64,000 bases of DNA from Bacillus sp. FJAT-49711 (GTDB lineage Bacteria > Bacillota > Bacilli > Bacillales > Bacillaceae_C): positions 1,258,001 through 1,322,000 of the forward strand of contig NZ_JAGYPL010000002.1 of NCBI RefSeq assembly GCF_018343715.1. The letters are read 5' to 3'. Position numbers and translations under genes: made by a program. Shown here one piece after another: positions 44,274-53,631 of this stretch. Each line of letters starts with the position of its first letter. Position 1 is the first letter of the stretch. Below the pieces are notes generated by a model, which did not search any database, was not told the DNA's origin, and worked only from the letters and a program-made list of their open reading frames with translations.

Positions 44274-46391
44274 ATGGAACTGCATCATGCTCCCTGTATA
44301 CTGCTTTTTAACAAACAAAATCAATCCTTTACCCCAATTAATGATCGAAATAGAATCTTTGAGCAATATCATGCGTCTGTGACACCAAAGCTATTAAAAA
44401 TGGAAATAGACAGTGGGGCAGAGGTTGAATTAATGATTGGAGATCATCTTTTTGAAGTGACGGCTAACTCCCTTTCAAAAAATGACTGTCTTTTTATTCT
44501 TTTACCTTATATCGAAAAGGGTTTGTTTGAAGCGGTTGAAATGGAAAAAACATTAAGGGATCAGCAACAACGACTTTTTGAATTAGCTAAAGCAAAAACC
44601 CTTTCTAAAGCGGAGATTCAATCGATGCTACGGGAAATATGTGAAACCATTTCAATCTTATTAAATTGTGATCGAGTGGGCATCTGGATTTTTAATGAGG
44701 ATCAGACGATTTTAACATGCCGCAATTTATATGATCGACAATCGCATAGACATCTTTTAGGTGTTGAAATGCATTCCACAACTATGCCGCGCTATTTTAA
44801 AGAAATTGTTAAAAATAGATCTTTAGCTGTTACTGACACGGAAACGGATTTGCGTGTCCAAGAGCTGAAAGATGGATACTTCCAACAAATGGGCAATATT
44901 AAATCACTACTAGATGTACCTTTGATTTTAAGTAAAGGAATCGGCGGAGTTTTGTGCTGTGAGTCTTTTTCAATAAAACCTTGGTCCGAGTTAAATCAAA
45001 CAATCGCGGGTATGCTTGCGGATATGGTTAGTTTCATATTCGAGCGGTTGAATTGGATTGAAGTGGAAGGGAAAATGCTGGAGCTGGCGTATACGGATCC
45101 TTTGACAGGGCTTTCAAATCATCATGCTTTTCTTGAACAAGTAAATGCGAAAATGAAAGAACTAAAACCTGGTGAAAAAAGATTGATCGTTTATTTACAG
45201 CTCGATCAGTTTAATAGTATTCAAGACGTCCTTGGTTATAGCAGCGGGGATGAAGTGCTATTGACTACCGCAAGGCGGCTACAAGAATCCATTCAATCAA
45301 AAGGACTTGTATCTCGGATCGGTTTTGGCCACTTCGCTTTATTTTTACCTGCAAATTCAGAAGGTGAAATGAAGTGTGTAAGTATGGAGGAGATTGCCAA
45401 TCGCCTTCATGCACCAATGTTTATTCAAGGGCAGGATGTATATGTTACACATAGTTATGGAATAAGTATTTACCCTGATCACGGAAAAGATGCGAATAAA
45501 TGCATCCAAATGGCCCAAGTTGCGTTAAATACTGCAAAGAAAAAGCATGCAAGATCTGTTCAAGCAAGATTTACTGAAGATATGATTAATATGAGAGAAG
45601 ATGATCTTCTAGCGGAAATGAACTTGCGTAAAGGACTTGATTCCAATGAGTTTGAACTATATTATCAACCAAAAATAAATAGTTTTACTGGTGATATTAT
45701 AGGATTTGAAGCATTAATCCGTTGGAATCATCCGGAAAAAGGACTAATTCCGCCGCTTGAATTTATCGGATTGGCAGAATCGACAGGACTTATTATGGCA
45801 ATCGGGGAATGGGTGATTGTTCAGGCCTTCGTTCAGCTTGAAAAATGGAAAAATAATGGAGATCAGGAATATACACTTTCTATTAATATATCACCGCGCC
45901 ATTTCCTGCATTCAAGGTTAAATCGCTTTTTAAATGAATGCTTGGATAAATATGAAATTAACCCACGTCAGCTCGTTATTGAAATAACTGAAAATGTAGC
46001 GATGGAAGACTTTGAAAAAGTTAGAAATAAGATGATGGAATTACAAAAGCTTGGCTTTTCAGTAAGTATCGATGATTTTGGAACAGGTTTTTCCGCCTTT
46101 CATTATTTGCAGCATTTCCCAATCCAAGAAATAAAGATTGATCGGCAATTTATAAGGGACATTGCCAACAACGAAGTTAGCAAAGGAATTGCCAAAACGA
46201 TTATAGACTTGGCGAACTTGTTAAAATTGAATGTTGTCAGTGAGGGTGTGGAAACAATTGAACAGTGGAAAACACTAAAAAAACTCGGCTGTCCCCAGTT
46301 GCAAGGTTTTTATTTTTCAAAACCAATGCCAATCAATGAACTTCAAGCTTGGCTAATTAATCATCAACGAGACGGACTAACTTTACATTAA
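44274..46391 (+). CDS. GAF-GGDEF-EAL cyclic di-GMP enzyme, likely phosphodiesterase
   Basis: The 705-aa soluble protein has a short N-terminal segment, a GAF domain (about 100-260), a GGDEF domain (about 275-430) and an EAL domain (about 440-690). The GGDEF motif is altered to SGDEV near 324, so cyclase activity is doubtful. The EAL domain keeps EALIRW near 478, NIS, EITEN, DDFGTG near 599 and KIDRQF, so hydrolysis of c-di-GMP is likely. It lies in the hag-fliD insert near the c-di-GMP riboswitch on cheX, with a SigD-like promoter. Confidence 0.9.
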   Translation: MELHHAPCILLFNKQNQSFTPINDRNRIFEQYHASVTPKLLKMEIDSGAEVELMIGDHLFEVTANSLSKNDCLFILLPYIEKGLFEAVEMEKTLRDQQQRLFELAKAKTLSKAEIQSMLREICETISILLNCDRVGIWIFNEDQTILTCRNLYDRQSHRHLLGVEMHSTTMPRYFKEIVKNRSLAVTDTETDLRVQELKDGYFQQMGNIKSLLDVPLILSKGIGGVLCCESFSIKPWSELNQTIAGMLADMVSFIFERLNWIEVEGKMLELAYTDPLTGLSNHHAFLEQVNAKMKELKPGEKRLIVYLQLDQFNSIQDVLGYSSGDEVLLTTARRLQESIQSKGLVSRIGFGHFALFLPANSEGEMKCVSMEEIANRLHAPMFIQGQDVYVTHSYGISIYPDHGKDANKCIQMAQVALNTAKKKHARSVQARFTEDMINMREDDLLAEMNLRKGLDSNEFELYYQPKINSFTGDIIGFEALIRWNHPEKGLIPPLEFIGLAESTGLIMAIGEWVIVQAFVQLEKWKNNGDQEYTLSINISPRHFLHSRLNRFLNECLDKYEINPRQLVIEITENVAMEDFEKVRNKMMELQKLGFSVSIDDFGTGFSAFHYLQHFPIQEIKIDRQFIRDIANNEVSKGIAKTIIDLANLLKLNVVSEGVETIEQWKTLKKLGCPQLQGFYFSKPMPINELQAWLINHQRDGLTLH

Positions 46392-46404
46392 AAGTAAAAA
46401 TAAA

Positions 46405-46437
46405 AAGAGCCCCCAGTCAGTCTTAGGGGCTTTTTCT
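46405..46437 (+). terminator. terminator of the GGDEF/EAL gene
   Basis: AGCCCC/GGGGCT with a 12-base loop, extended by AAAAAG/CTTTTT, then TTTG. Confidence 0.88.
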
Positions 46438-46446
46438 TTGAGATTT

Positions 46447-46566
46447 CTACTTATTTTTGGAGCCCATATTTTTAAATTGATTCACCAATTTGTTGCGAGA
46501 CTTTTCGTTTCTGAGTAAATAGGCTGCACCAAGTGCTAATGTGGTAAAAATCGCTTTATTTTTCAT
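46447..46566 (-). CDS. small conserved-type protein (39 aa)
   Basis: The ORF is behind AAAAGGAGATAAGC. It encodes MKNKAIFTTLALGAAYLLRN, then a basic, polar tail (KSRNKLVNQFKNMGS). One hydrophobic segment suggests membrane insertion. Function unknown. It is convergent with the GGDEF/EAL gene. Confidence 0.7.
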   Translation of the reverse strand: MKNKAIFTTLALGAAYLLRNEKSRNKLVNQFKNMGSKNK

Positions 46567-46636
46567 GGTCGCTTATCTCCTTTTAAGTAGATTTCTCATA
46601 TCTTCTTATTCCCTATTTCTAATGGAATAAACGAAT

Positions 46637-46664
46637 TCTCGACATTTCCCGGGAAATGTCGAGA
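46637..46664. repeat. 28-bp perfect palindrome
   Basis: TCTCGACATTTCCC is followed at once by its exact reverse complement, with no loop. It lies between two small minus-strand genes. Words such as GAATTCTCGAC are shared with the 51-bp repeats at 1744-1890, so it may be a stray copy of the same family or a bidirectional terminator. Confidence 0.75.
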
Positions 46665-46692
46665 GAAATGAAGTTGCTCTCAGCTTCTATTT

Positions 46693-46953
46693 TTACCAGT
46701 AGTAAGGGTAAGGATACGGATAGCCATATCCATAGCCGTAAGGGCCAGCTAGTAGAGAGCCTGCTGCAAGGCCACCTACAAAGCCTAATGGAAATCCTCC
46801 AAATCCGAAACCAAATGGTCTTCCAAAACCAAATCCAAATGGACGGCCAAACCCGAATGGCCTTCCAAACCCGAATGGTCGACCAATCCTTCTTTCATCG
46901 TGATATCCCATTAGAATGGGATCATACCCATGTATATGTTCGTAATGATTCAC
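46693..46953 (-). CDS. Gly/Phe/Tyr-rich repeat protein, spore-coat-like
   Basis: The 86-aa protein begins with a His/Tyr-rich part (NHYEHIHGYDPILMGYHDE). A run of GRPFGFG repeats follows, then a short hydrophobic Gly/Ala stretch (GFVGGLAAGSLLAG) and a Tyr/Pro-rich end (YGYGYPYPYPYYW). The composition resembles small coat or crust proteins of Bacillus spores, but no family is claimed. GTG start behind AGGAGGATG. Confidence 0.65.
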   Translation of the reverse strand: MNHYEHIHGYDPILMGYHDERRIGRPFGFGRPFGFGRPFGFGFGRPFGFGFGGFPLGFVGGLAAGSLLAGPYGYGYGYPYPYPYYW

Positions 46954-47061
46954 GTGGCATCCTCCTATTTATTTATTGGGTGAACTTCACTCCATCATAT
47001 GCGGAATATGAAGCTTTGGAGCAAATAGGAAGACTAAATGGGCACTTGTCTAAAACAGAAA

Positions 47062-47087
47062 GGAGACTGGTGAATTCACCAGTCTCC
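47062..47087 (-). terminator. 26-bp perfect palindrome, probable terminator
   Basis: GGAGACTGGTGAA is followed directly by its reverse complement. It lies just after the 17-aa ORF on the minus strand and before the Gly/Phe-rich gene. T-runs on either side are short. Confidence 0.55.
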
Positions 47088-47095
47088 CGGACCCT

Positions 47096-47149
47096 TTAGG
47101 GGGTCTCCACTCCATGGTCCACTTTGCAACCACCAATATCGTACTTCAT
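47096..47149 (-). CDS. possible 17-aa peptide gene
   Basis: ATG follows AAAGGAGTGGTTTCTT, a strong site at normal spacing, and encodes MKYDIGGCKVDHGVETP with one Cys. A perfect palindrome (47062-47087) lies nine bases after the stop. Ribosome site, ORF and terminator together suggest a real tiny gene, but length alone cannot exclude chance. Confidence 0.35.
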   Translation of the reverse strand: MKYDIGGCKVDHGVETP

Positions 47150-47575
47150 AAGAAACCACTCCTTTGATGGAAAAGTGATATATGGAGTTGTACTAATCCT
47201 TTTCCCGAATTCGATTAAATAAAACATATATTTTGTAAAAAGTGGGGATTTAGTAGAAAAAAGTTTGTTTATATTGATCATTACAATATTGATGATAGTA
47301 TCACTTTCTGTACTTCAATTTTCAAAACCTATATCGTTTATATTTATATCTCTATTAAAGAGGAAAGTTTTAATAACCAGAAGAGCGTATAAGAATAGAA
47401 TTTGGATGAAAGTATGCATTAATTGCATATTTGAGAGCTAAAAACAGGTCTGGTGAAAAGCTAAAATATATGCAGTTAATGTTTTTGGAGATGCACGAGG
47501 TTTGCAGTAGTCCATGATATATAAGCATAACATTCAAAAGATGTACTATATTCTTGAGGATGAAATTCTTAAACC

Positions 47576-47602
47576 TAAACAAATGGAAATGATTGCCGAT
47601 AT
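47576..47602 (+). promoter_or_regulatory. consensus SigD promoter of flaG-fliD-fliS-fliT
   Basis: TAAA (47576-47579), exactly 15 bases, then GCCGATAT (47595-47602): a full match to the SigD consensus. It lies 43 bases before flaG. I see no credible gene in 47150-47575. Confidence 0.85.
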
Positions 47603-47645
47603 TACAAATATATAATATTTAAACTGGTACGAAGGGGAGAGGCCA

Positions 47646-48011
47646 ATGGTGGGACAAGTTGGAGGCGGTCTATCGGTAAATGTAACGTATAAGGAACCAG
47701 TAGTAGTCAAGGCGGAAGAAGTAGTGGCTGCTCAAGTGCAGAAACAAGAAGGAGAAAAAATACAATCAGCATCTACTATAATGCCAATGGAACAAGTAGA
47801 AAAAGTGGTCAACAGCATGAACGACTTTTTAAAAGCTTCACCTTCTACTCATTTAAAGTTCCAGTATCACGATAAGCTGAACGAATATTACGTGACGATT
47901 GTCGATGAAGTCTCTCAAGAAGTCGTTAAGGAAATACCAGCAAAAAGAATGCTTGATATATTTGCGGCGATGACCGAATATTTGGGGTTAATGGTCGATA
48001 AAAAAATCTAA
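47646..48011 (+). CDS. flaG: FlaG family protein (YvyC)
   Basis: The 121-aa protein has the FlaG C-terminal domain (VVNSMNDFLKASPSTHLKFQ, then YYVTIVDEVSQEVVKEIPAK, RMLDIFAAMTEYLGLMVDKK). FlaG proteins affect filament length or capping. It is first behind a consensus SigD promoter, before fliD, as in B. subtilis. GGGGAGAGG precedes ATG. Confidence 0.92.
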   Translation: MVGQVGGGLSVNVTYKEPVVVKAEEVVAAQVQKQEGEKIQSASTIMPMEQVEKVVNSMNDFLKASPSTHLKFQYHDKLNEYYVTIVDEVSQEVVKEIPAKRMLDIFAAMTEYLGLMVDKKI

Positions 48012-48037
48012 TCTGTTGCGAATTGGAGGTATAGCAG

Positions 48038-50113
48038 ATGAGAATTGCAGGTCTTGCAAGTGGCATGGACATTGAATCCATGGTTAAAGATTTAATGAGG
48101 GCAGAACGCATGCCCCTTGATAAATTAAAACAAAAAAAGCAAATCCTTGAATGGCAGCGCGACGACTATCGTGCATTAAACACAAAACTGCTGTCGTTTA
48201 GAGATAAGCTTGCTAACTTAAAGCTAACACCAAACTACCGTGCGCGAACTGTAACTTCGTCCAATGATGCCTATGTTTCGGCTACGGTGACGAGTGGTGC
48301 CTCGCAGGCTTCGTATTCTATTTCTGAGGTAAAACAGTTGGCGAGAGCTGCTATAAAGGTAACAAATAACAAAATTTCAAGTGACTCGAATAAAATTGAT
48401 CCTACTAAAAGTCTTGTGAGCCAGCAAGGGGTATTTGGAAATGATATTGTCTGGCAACAAGGTGTTGTAGAAACAAAAACATTTAATATTAAAGAGGCTG
48501 GGCAAGAAGTAAAGCTTGATTTATTTGGTGGTAATATCCAACCAGGTGCGAATATTAAGGTTAACGGAAAAACGCTTGAAGTTGTAATGGAAAATCCGAG
48601 CGCAGGCCAAGTAGCTATAGGTACTGATGGTTTATTAACTTTCGGAACACCTTTGGAAAAAGATAGCGTTGTAAAGGTAGATTATGCTATTAACAGAAAA
48701 ACAGAAAGTATCGATGTAGCAGATGATGTTCCATTAAATGTGATTAATCTCGGAAGATCCGTTAAAGAGGATGTTGAGATTACAGTAACATTAGATGATG
48801 GAAGAACGATTAATTTAAAAAAAGGTAATCAAGTCGAAAACGCTGAGGGTCTTTTTGAACTTATCGATGAAAATGATAATAATAAGGTATATGGAAAAAT
48901 AATTTTATCTACGGGTTCTATCCATTTTGATAAATCATTTAAAGTTGACGAAAATGGGGATCCAACAATTGGTGTACCTTCTAAATCTAATATTGAAATA
49001 TCCTATACACAAAATTACGCATCATTCGATATCAAAACGCAGACATCCAAAGGCGAAGTAAATGAAAAGATCTTTATAAACGAAAATGATACTCTAAACA
49101 GTGTTATTCGAAAGGTAAACGAATCTACAGCAGGCGTTACAATGTTTTACGATTCTTTTGCCGATAAAGTGACCTTAACAAGAAAAGAAACTGGAAAGTT
49201 TGGTAATGAGAATCAAGAGGAAATTTCCGTTACTGGACAATTTATTAATGATGTCTTGGGATTTGCTCAAAGTAATTATACTGACGGGCAAAACGCTGTT
49301 TTCAAGATTAATGGACTGGAAACTCAACGCAATAGTAACACTTTCGAAATGAGCGGAGTCACTTTTACCCTTAAACAAACATTCGAAGCAACAGCTGGTG
49401 TCCAACCGGTTTCTATCTCAATCGCAAATGACACAAATCAAGTATTCGAAAACATTAAAGCATTTGTCACACAATATAATGAATTAATTGCTGAGATTAA
49501 TGGTAAGTTAAATGAGGATCGATATCGCAGCTATAAACCATTAACTGATGATGAACGTGAAGAATTGTCCGAGAAGCAGCAGGAAAAGTGGGAAGAGATG
49601 GCAAGGAGTGGCCTGCTGAAAGGGGACACTGTTCTTTCCAGCGTTTTATCAAGCATGAGATTGGACATGTCCAGCGTGGTTGAAACGAATGGTCTTTTTA
49701 GACAGCTTGCCAGTATTGGCATTAAAACGACTGCCAATTATTTAGAAGGCGGGAAGTTGGAAATCGATGAGGCTAAGTTGAAGGAAGCCATTGAAAATGA
49801 TCCGCAATCTGTTGAAAACTTATTCCGCGGCGATGGAACGACATCTGATCGTGGAGTCGTGCATAGACTATATGACACGGTCGATGCCTCAATGAAAAAG
49901 TTGCAGGAAAAAGCAGGACGGGCAACTTCTACGAATCAACAATTTACGATTGGCCGAGAGCTTGACAATGTAGGTAAAGGAATCGATCGTTTTGAGCAAA
50001 AGTTAAAGTTGACGGAGGATCGCTATTGGCGTCAATTTACCGCTATGGAAAAAGCGATTCAACAAGCAAATCAACAATCCGCGTATTTAATGCAACAGTT
50101 TGGGGGCTTTTAG
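48038..50113 (+). CDS. fliD: filament cap protein FliD (HAP2)
   Basis: The 691-aa protein has the FliD N-domain (GLASGMDIESMVKDLMRAERMPL) and the C-terminal coiled-coil domain (GKGIDRFEQKLKLTEDRYWRQF). It caps the growing filament and folds flagellin into place. At 691 residues it is longer than the roughly 500 of B. subtilis FliD; the extra sequence lies in the variable central domain. AATTGGAGGTATAGC precedes the ATG. Confidence 0.95.
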   Translation: MRIAGLASGMDIESMVKDLMRAERMPLDKLKQKKQILEWQRDDYRALNTKLLSFRDKLANLKLTPNYRARTVTSSNDAYVSATVTSGASQASYSISEVKQLARAAIKVTNNKISSDSNKIDPTKSLVSQQGVFGNDIVWQQGVVETKTFNIKEAGQEVKLDLFGGNIQPGANIKVNGKTLEVVMENPSAGQVAIGTDGLLTFGTPLEKDSVVKVDYAINRKTESIDVADDVPLNVINLGRSVKEDVEITVTLDDGRTINLKKGNQVENAEGLFELIDENDNNKVYGKIILSTGSIHFDKSFKVDENGDPTIGVPSKSNIEISYTQNYASFDIKTQTSKGEVNEKIFINENDTLNSVIRKVNESTAGVTMFYDSFADKVTLTRKETGKFGNENQEEISVTGQFINDVLGFAQSNYTDGQNAVFKINGLETQRNSNTFEMSGVTFTLKQTFEATAGVQPVSISIANDTNQVFENIKAFVTQYNELIAEINGKLNEDRYRSYKPLTDDEREELSEKQQEKWEEMARSGLLKGDTVLSSVLSSMRLDMSSVVETNGLFRQLASIGIKTTANYLEGGKLEIDEAKLKEAIENDPQSVENLFRGDGTTSDRGVVHRLYDTVDASMKKLQEKAGRATSTNQQFTIGRELDNVGKGIDRFEQKLKLTEDRYWRQFTAMEKAIQQANQQSAYLMQQFGGF

Positions 50114-50159
50114 GTAGTCATCAGAAAGAATGAGTCCTTAAAAATGAGGAGTGAACATA

Positions 50160-50564
50160 ATGGCAAGCGCAAATCCTTACCAAGCTTATCGTACTAACGC
50201 TGTTACGACAGCCTCCCCCGGTGAGCTTACATTAATGCTTTATAATGGTTGTTTAAAATTTATGAACATGGCGAGAAAGGCTATTGACTCCAATGATATT
50301 GAAGGGAAAAATACGAATATCCAAAAAGCCCAAAATATTATTACCGAGTTAATGGTTACTTTAAATATGGATATGGACATTTCTAAAAATATGATGGCTC
50401 TTTATGATTATGCCAATCGTCGATTAATCGAAGCAAATATTCATAATGACCTTGACATGATTCAAGAAGTTGAGGAACTCATCACTGAATTTCGTGATAC
50501 GTGGAAGCAAGCCATTCAAATGAATCGGCAGATGCAACATGCAGTTGGAGGCAGTGGGGTTTAA
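50160..50564 (+). CDS. fliS: flagellin chaperone FliS
   Basis: The 134-aa helical protein has NPYQAYRTNAVTTASPGELT and LMLYNGCLKFMNMA, the FliS signature. It binds the C-terminus of flagellin before export. ATG 50160 is behind ATGAGGAGTG. It overlaps fliT by one base. This is the canonical FliS, distinct from the paralogue at 21990. Confidence 0.95.
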   Translation: MASANPYQAYRTNAVTTASPGELTLMLYNGCLKFMNMARKAIDSNDIEGKNTNIQKAQNIITELMVTLNMDMDISKNMMALYDYANRRLIEANIHNDLDMIQEVEELITEFRDTWKQAIQMNRQMQHAVGGSGV

Positions 50565-50911
50565 TGAATGCTGTCGAAAAATGCGTGGAGATTACTGAAG
50601 TAATAATAACTCTTACGAAATCAAGCTCAAACGATCGAGACGAGATCATCAGTGAGATTGAGCGGTTATTAGACCAACGGTCAGAATGGCTGGCTAAATT
50701 TAAAAGTCCGTTTTCCGAGAAAGATCAATTGGTCGGAAAACGACTCATCATGTTAGACAAGGAAATGACGAATCAATTAAAAAAGATCCAGATGGATATT
50801 CAAAAGGATATGAATGGACTGGAACAAAGAAAGATATCCGCAGAACGATACGCCAATCCATATGCAGCTACCGAACAAGTGGATGGAATATTTTACGATA
50901 AAAGAAAATAA
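50564..50911 (+). CDS. fliT: flagellar chaperone FliT
   Basis: The 115-aa helical protein lies directly after fliS, overlapping its stop, which together with size and position marks FliT, the chaperone of the cap protein FliD. Sequence is poorly conserved in this family. ATG 50564 follows GGAGGCAGTGGGG. Confidence 0.8.
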   Translation: MNAVEKCVEITEVIITLTKSSSNDRDEIISEIERLLDQRSEWLAKFKSPFSEKDQLVGKRLIMLDKEMTNQLKKIQMDIQKDMNGLEQRKISAERYANPYAATEQVDGIFYDKRK

Positions 50912-50961
50912 AAATTTTTAGTCAAATTTCACGTTTTCGACAAAATTTTTATTGAAAACAG

Positions 50962-50988
50962 GCAGGATTTTTAAGTTGTATATAGAAG
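50962..50988 (+). promoter_or_regulatory. possible SigH-type promoter of hpf
   Basis: GCAGGATTT (50962-50970) and ATAGAAG (50982-50988) resemble SigH elements RNAGGAWWW and RNNGAAT with 11 bases between. In B. subtilis this gene is under SigB and SigH. Confidence 0.35.
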
Positions 50989-51024
50989 TATATATACATA
51001 GCATTATAAAAGGAGGAGTTATAT

Positions 51025-51579
51025 ATGCTGAAATTCCAAATACGTGGTGAAAACATCGAGGTCACAGAGGCAATTCGTGATCATGTTGAAAAGAAAGTTG
51101 GAAAACTTGAGCGTTACTTTAATGAAACTCCTGAGGCAAATGTACATGTAAACTTAAAAGTGAATCCTGATAAAAGATCTAAAGTTGAAATTACCATTCC
51201 TATTCCGCAACTGACGCTTCGTGCAGAAGAAGTAAATAATGATATGTACGCAGCGATTGATTTAATTGTTGATAAACTAGAACGACAAATTCGTAAACAT
51301 AAAACGAAAGTAAATCGTAAGTTCCGTGAAAAAGGAAACACGATTGAATTTTTCAATACAAGTGCTAATGGAGCGGCTCAACTGGAAGAAGAAGATGACG
51401 AAATGACCATTGTCCGCACGAAACGCTTTGACCTAAAGCCAATGGATAGTGAAGAAGCGGTACTGCAAATGAATATGCTCGGGCATAGCTTCTTTATCTA
51501 CACAGACGCTGAAACGGATGGAACGAATATCGTATACCGTAGAAAAGACGGGAAATATGGGCTAATTGAAACAAATTAA
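51025..51579 (+). CDS. hpf: long-form ribosome hibernation promoting factor
   Basis: The 184-aa protein has the N-terminal ribosome-binding domain (about 1-105; [16 protein letters not shown]) and the C-terminal dimerisation domain (about 128-184; [40 protein letters not shown]). It dimerises ribosomes to 100S particles under stress. It follows fliT, as yvyD does in B. subtilis. AAAAGGAGGAG precedes ATG and a terminator follows. Confidence 0.96.
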   Translation: MLKFQIRGENIEVTEAIRDHVEKKVGKLERYFNETPEANVHVNLKVNPDKRSKVEITIPIPQLTLRAEEVNNDMYAAIDLIVDKLERQIRKHKTKVNRKFREKGNTIEFFNTSANGAAQLEEEDDEMTIVRTKRFDLKPMDSEEAVLQMNMLGHSFFIYTDAETDGTNIVYRRKDGKYGLIETN

Positions 51580-51589
51580 TAAATAAATT

Positions 51590-51623
51590 AAAGCATGCAG
51601 CTTAAAGGCTGTATGCTTTTTTT
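51590..51623 (+). terminator. hpf terminator
   Basis: AAGCATGCAGC pairs with GCTGTATGCTT (one wobble) around TTAAAG, then T6. Confidence 0.92.
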
Positions 51624-51767
51624 ATAATAACAGTAGTAATTATTAATCAATTAATTTAGAATTTATAGTAAGGGTTTACATTACTCAATATGGAGAAGGG
51701 ATGCAAGGACAAATATATATTATATGGGGTATGAAAGATATAAAAAAATTACTAGGGAGAATGTTAA

Positions 51768-53378
51768 ATGAAAACAGATCATCAATACTATCCTTACCCA
51801 TCGCAGAGAATGACTGTTCATGGGCAAAAAGGGATGGTGGCCACGACCCAACCATTGGCGGCACAAGCGGGATTGAGGGTAATGCAACAGGGCGGAAATG
51901 CCATTGATGCAGCAATCGCTACGGCTGCCTGTCTTACGGTTGTTGAGCCCAATTCTACAAGTCTAGGCGGTGATTCCTTCGCTCTCGTATGGACGAATGG
52001 AGAATTGCACGGACTAAATGCGAGTGGGCCGGCTCCAAAAAGCATTTCTATCGAGAAAGTGAAAGAGATGGGACACGAGAATATGCCAGGAATCGGGGTG
52101 CTTCCCATCACGGTTCCTGGAACACCCGCTTCATGGGTTGCTTTGTCAAAGCGTTTTGGAAAACTGCCTTTAACTGAGGTTTTAAAGCCAGCCATTGAAT
52201 ATGCCCGCGATGGTTTTCCGGTATCGTCCGAGATTGGAAAGTTTTGGGATATACGCTTTCATGAATATACTGAAAAGTTCAAAAGTGAGGAATTCAAAGA
52301 GTGGTTTAATATATTTGCCCCTAATGGAAGGGCTCCAGAAATTGGAGAGATTTGGAGGTCACCTGACCATGCCGACACTTTACAAACCATTGCAGAAACA
52401 GATGGTGAGGCTTTTTACAAGGGAGAGCTTGCGGAAAAAATGGCCCAATGTGTGGCAAAATACAATGGATTTCTAACAGTAGATGACCTTGCTGCATATG
52501 AACCTGAGTGGGTTGAGCCTATAAAGGTCAACTATAAAGGCTACGATGTTTGGGAGATCCCGCCAAATGGACAAGGAATTGTCGCATTAATGGCTTTGCA
52601 AATGTTAAAGGATTTTGATTTTGCGGCGAAGGATTCGGTTGATGCGTATCATAAGCAAATTGAAGCAGTGAAATTGGCGTATATGGATGGATTAAAATAT
52701 ATTACCGATCCGAAAAGCATGAAAGTTACGGAAAAGGAACTGCTTTCTGAGGAGTATGCGGCGTCAAGACGCGCTCTTATAAATGAACAAGCGATTCTTC
52801 CAGAAGCGGGCGAACCTGTCCCAGGTGGGACGGCATACTTAGCTACCGCAGATGGAGAAGGCAATATGGTTTCCTTTATTCAAAGTCATGCAGGTGATTT
52901 CGGCTCTGGTATAGTCGTGCCAGGTACAGGAATTTGTATGCAAAATAGAGGCAGTGGGTTTTCTTTAGATCCTGATCACCATAATGCATTAGAAGGTGGG
53001 AAGAAAACCCTCCACACGATTATTCCTGGTTTTATTACAAAAGATAATGAACCAGTGGGGCCATTTGGTGTTATGTGTGGAATGATTCAACCACAGGCTC
53101 ATGTACAAGTTGTCATGAATCTAGTCGATTTCTTATTAAATCCGCAAGCTACTTTGGACGCTCCGAGATGGAGATGGATTAAAGAAAAAATTATCGAGGT
53201 GGAACCGCAATTCCCTGATCATATCGCAAAAGCTTTAGTGCGAAAAGGACATATTGTCCAGCGTGCTGTCGATTCTGGAATGTTCGGAAGAGGACAAATT
53301 ATTTGCAGGGATCCGAAGACAGGGATATTAGCCGGGGGAACAGAGCCAAGGGCCGATGGCAGTATTGCAGTTTGGTAA
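51768..53378 (+). CDS. gamma-glutamyltransferase family protein (first paralogue)
   Basis: The 536-aa Ntn-hydrolase has the family N-terminus (MVATTQPLAAQAGLRVMQQG, then GNAIDAAIATAACLTVVEP) and a central GGTAYLATADGEGNMVSF near 352, where the Thr after GG is the expected cleavage and nucleophile residue. The C-terminus has GGMIQPQAH-type and GGTEPRADGS motifs. There is no signal peptide, unlike secreted B. subtilis Ggt, so it is cytoplasmic. The substrate is uncertain. It is followed by a terminator and a close paralogue. AGGGAGAATGTTAA precedes the ATG. Confidence 0.85.
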   Translation: MKTDHQYYPYPSQRMTVHGQKGMVATTQPLAAQAGLRVMQQGGNAIDAAIATAACLTVVEPNSTSLGGDSFALVWTNGELHGLNASGPAPKSISIEKVKEMGHENMPGIGVLPITVPGTPASWVALSKRFGKLPLTEVLKPAIEYARDGFPVSSEIGKFWDIRFHEYTEKFKSEEFKEWFNIFAPNGRAPEIGEIWRSPDHADTLQTIAETDGEAFYKGELAEKMAQCVAKYNGFLTVDDLAAYEPEWVEPIKVNYKGYDVWEIPPNGQGIVALMALQMLKDFDFAAKDSVDAYHKQIEAVKLAYMDGLKYITDPKSMKVTEKELLSEEYAASRRALINEQAILPEAGEPVPGGTAYLATADGEGNMVSFIQSHAGDFGSGIVVPGTGICMQNRGSGFSLDPDHHNALEGGKKTLHTIIPGFITKDNEPVGPFGVMCGMIQPQAHVQVVMNLVDFLLNPQATLDAPRWRWIKEKIIEVEPQFPDHIAKALVRKGHIVQRAVDSGMFGRGQIICRDPKTGILAGGTEPRADGSIAVW

Positions 53379-53393
53379 CTTAATATATTTGAA

Positions 53394-53440
53394 AATAAGG
53401 ATAAAGTCCATTGCTTTATCCTTATTTCCTTTTCTATTTT
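53394..53440 (+). terminator. terminator between the two transferase paralogues
   Basis: A perfect 13-bp stem AATAAGGATAAAG/CTTTATCCTTATT followed by TCCTTTTCTATTTTTT. Confidence 0.92.
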
Positions 53441-53631
53441 TTCCCTACATAGTAAAATGAAATTTATGTTATGAATAATAAAACATTTCTGCTATTTGAT
53501 ATAACATTAATGAGGAAATCGATTTTATCTAATAAAAAAGTGTTATAGGTTAGTAATGTGAAACTCTACCCTCGAGTTTCTATAAACCAATTTTTGTAGT
53601 AATATCCAAAATGAAAGAAGGAAGCGCGAGT

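Noticed and set aside
46656-47099. 147-codon plus-strand ORF
   Set aside because: It is antisense to the Gly/Phe-rich minus-strand gene that has a strong ribosome site and a low-complexity but coherent protein.
47285-47440. 49-codon plus-strand ORF in the gap before flaG
   Set aside because: No ribosome site and an AT-rich, unremarkable translation.
49158-49166. GCCGATAA inside fliD
   Set aside because: It is within the coding sequence without a matching -35.
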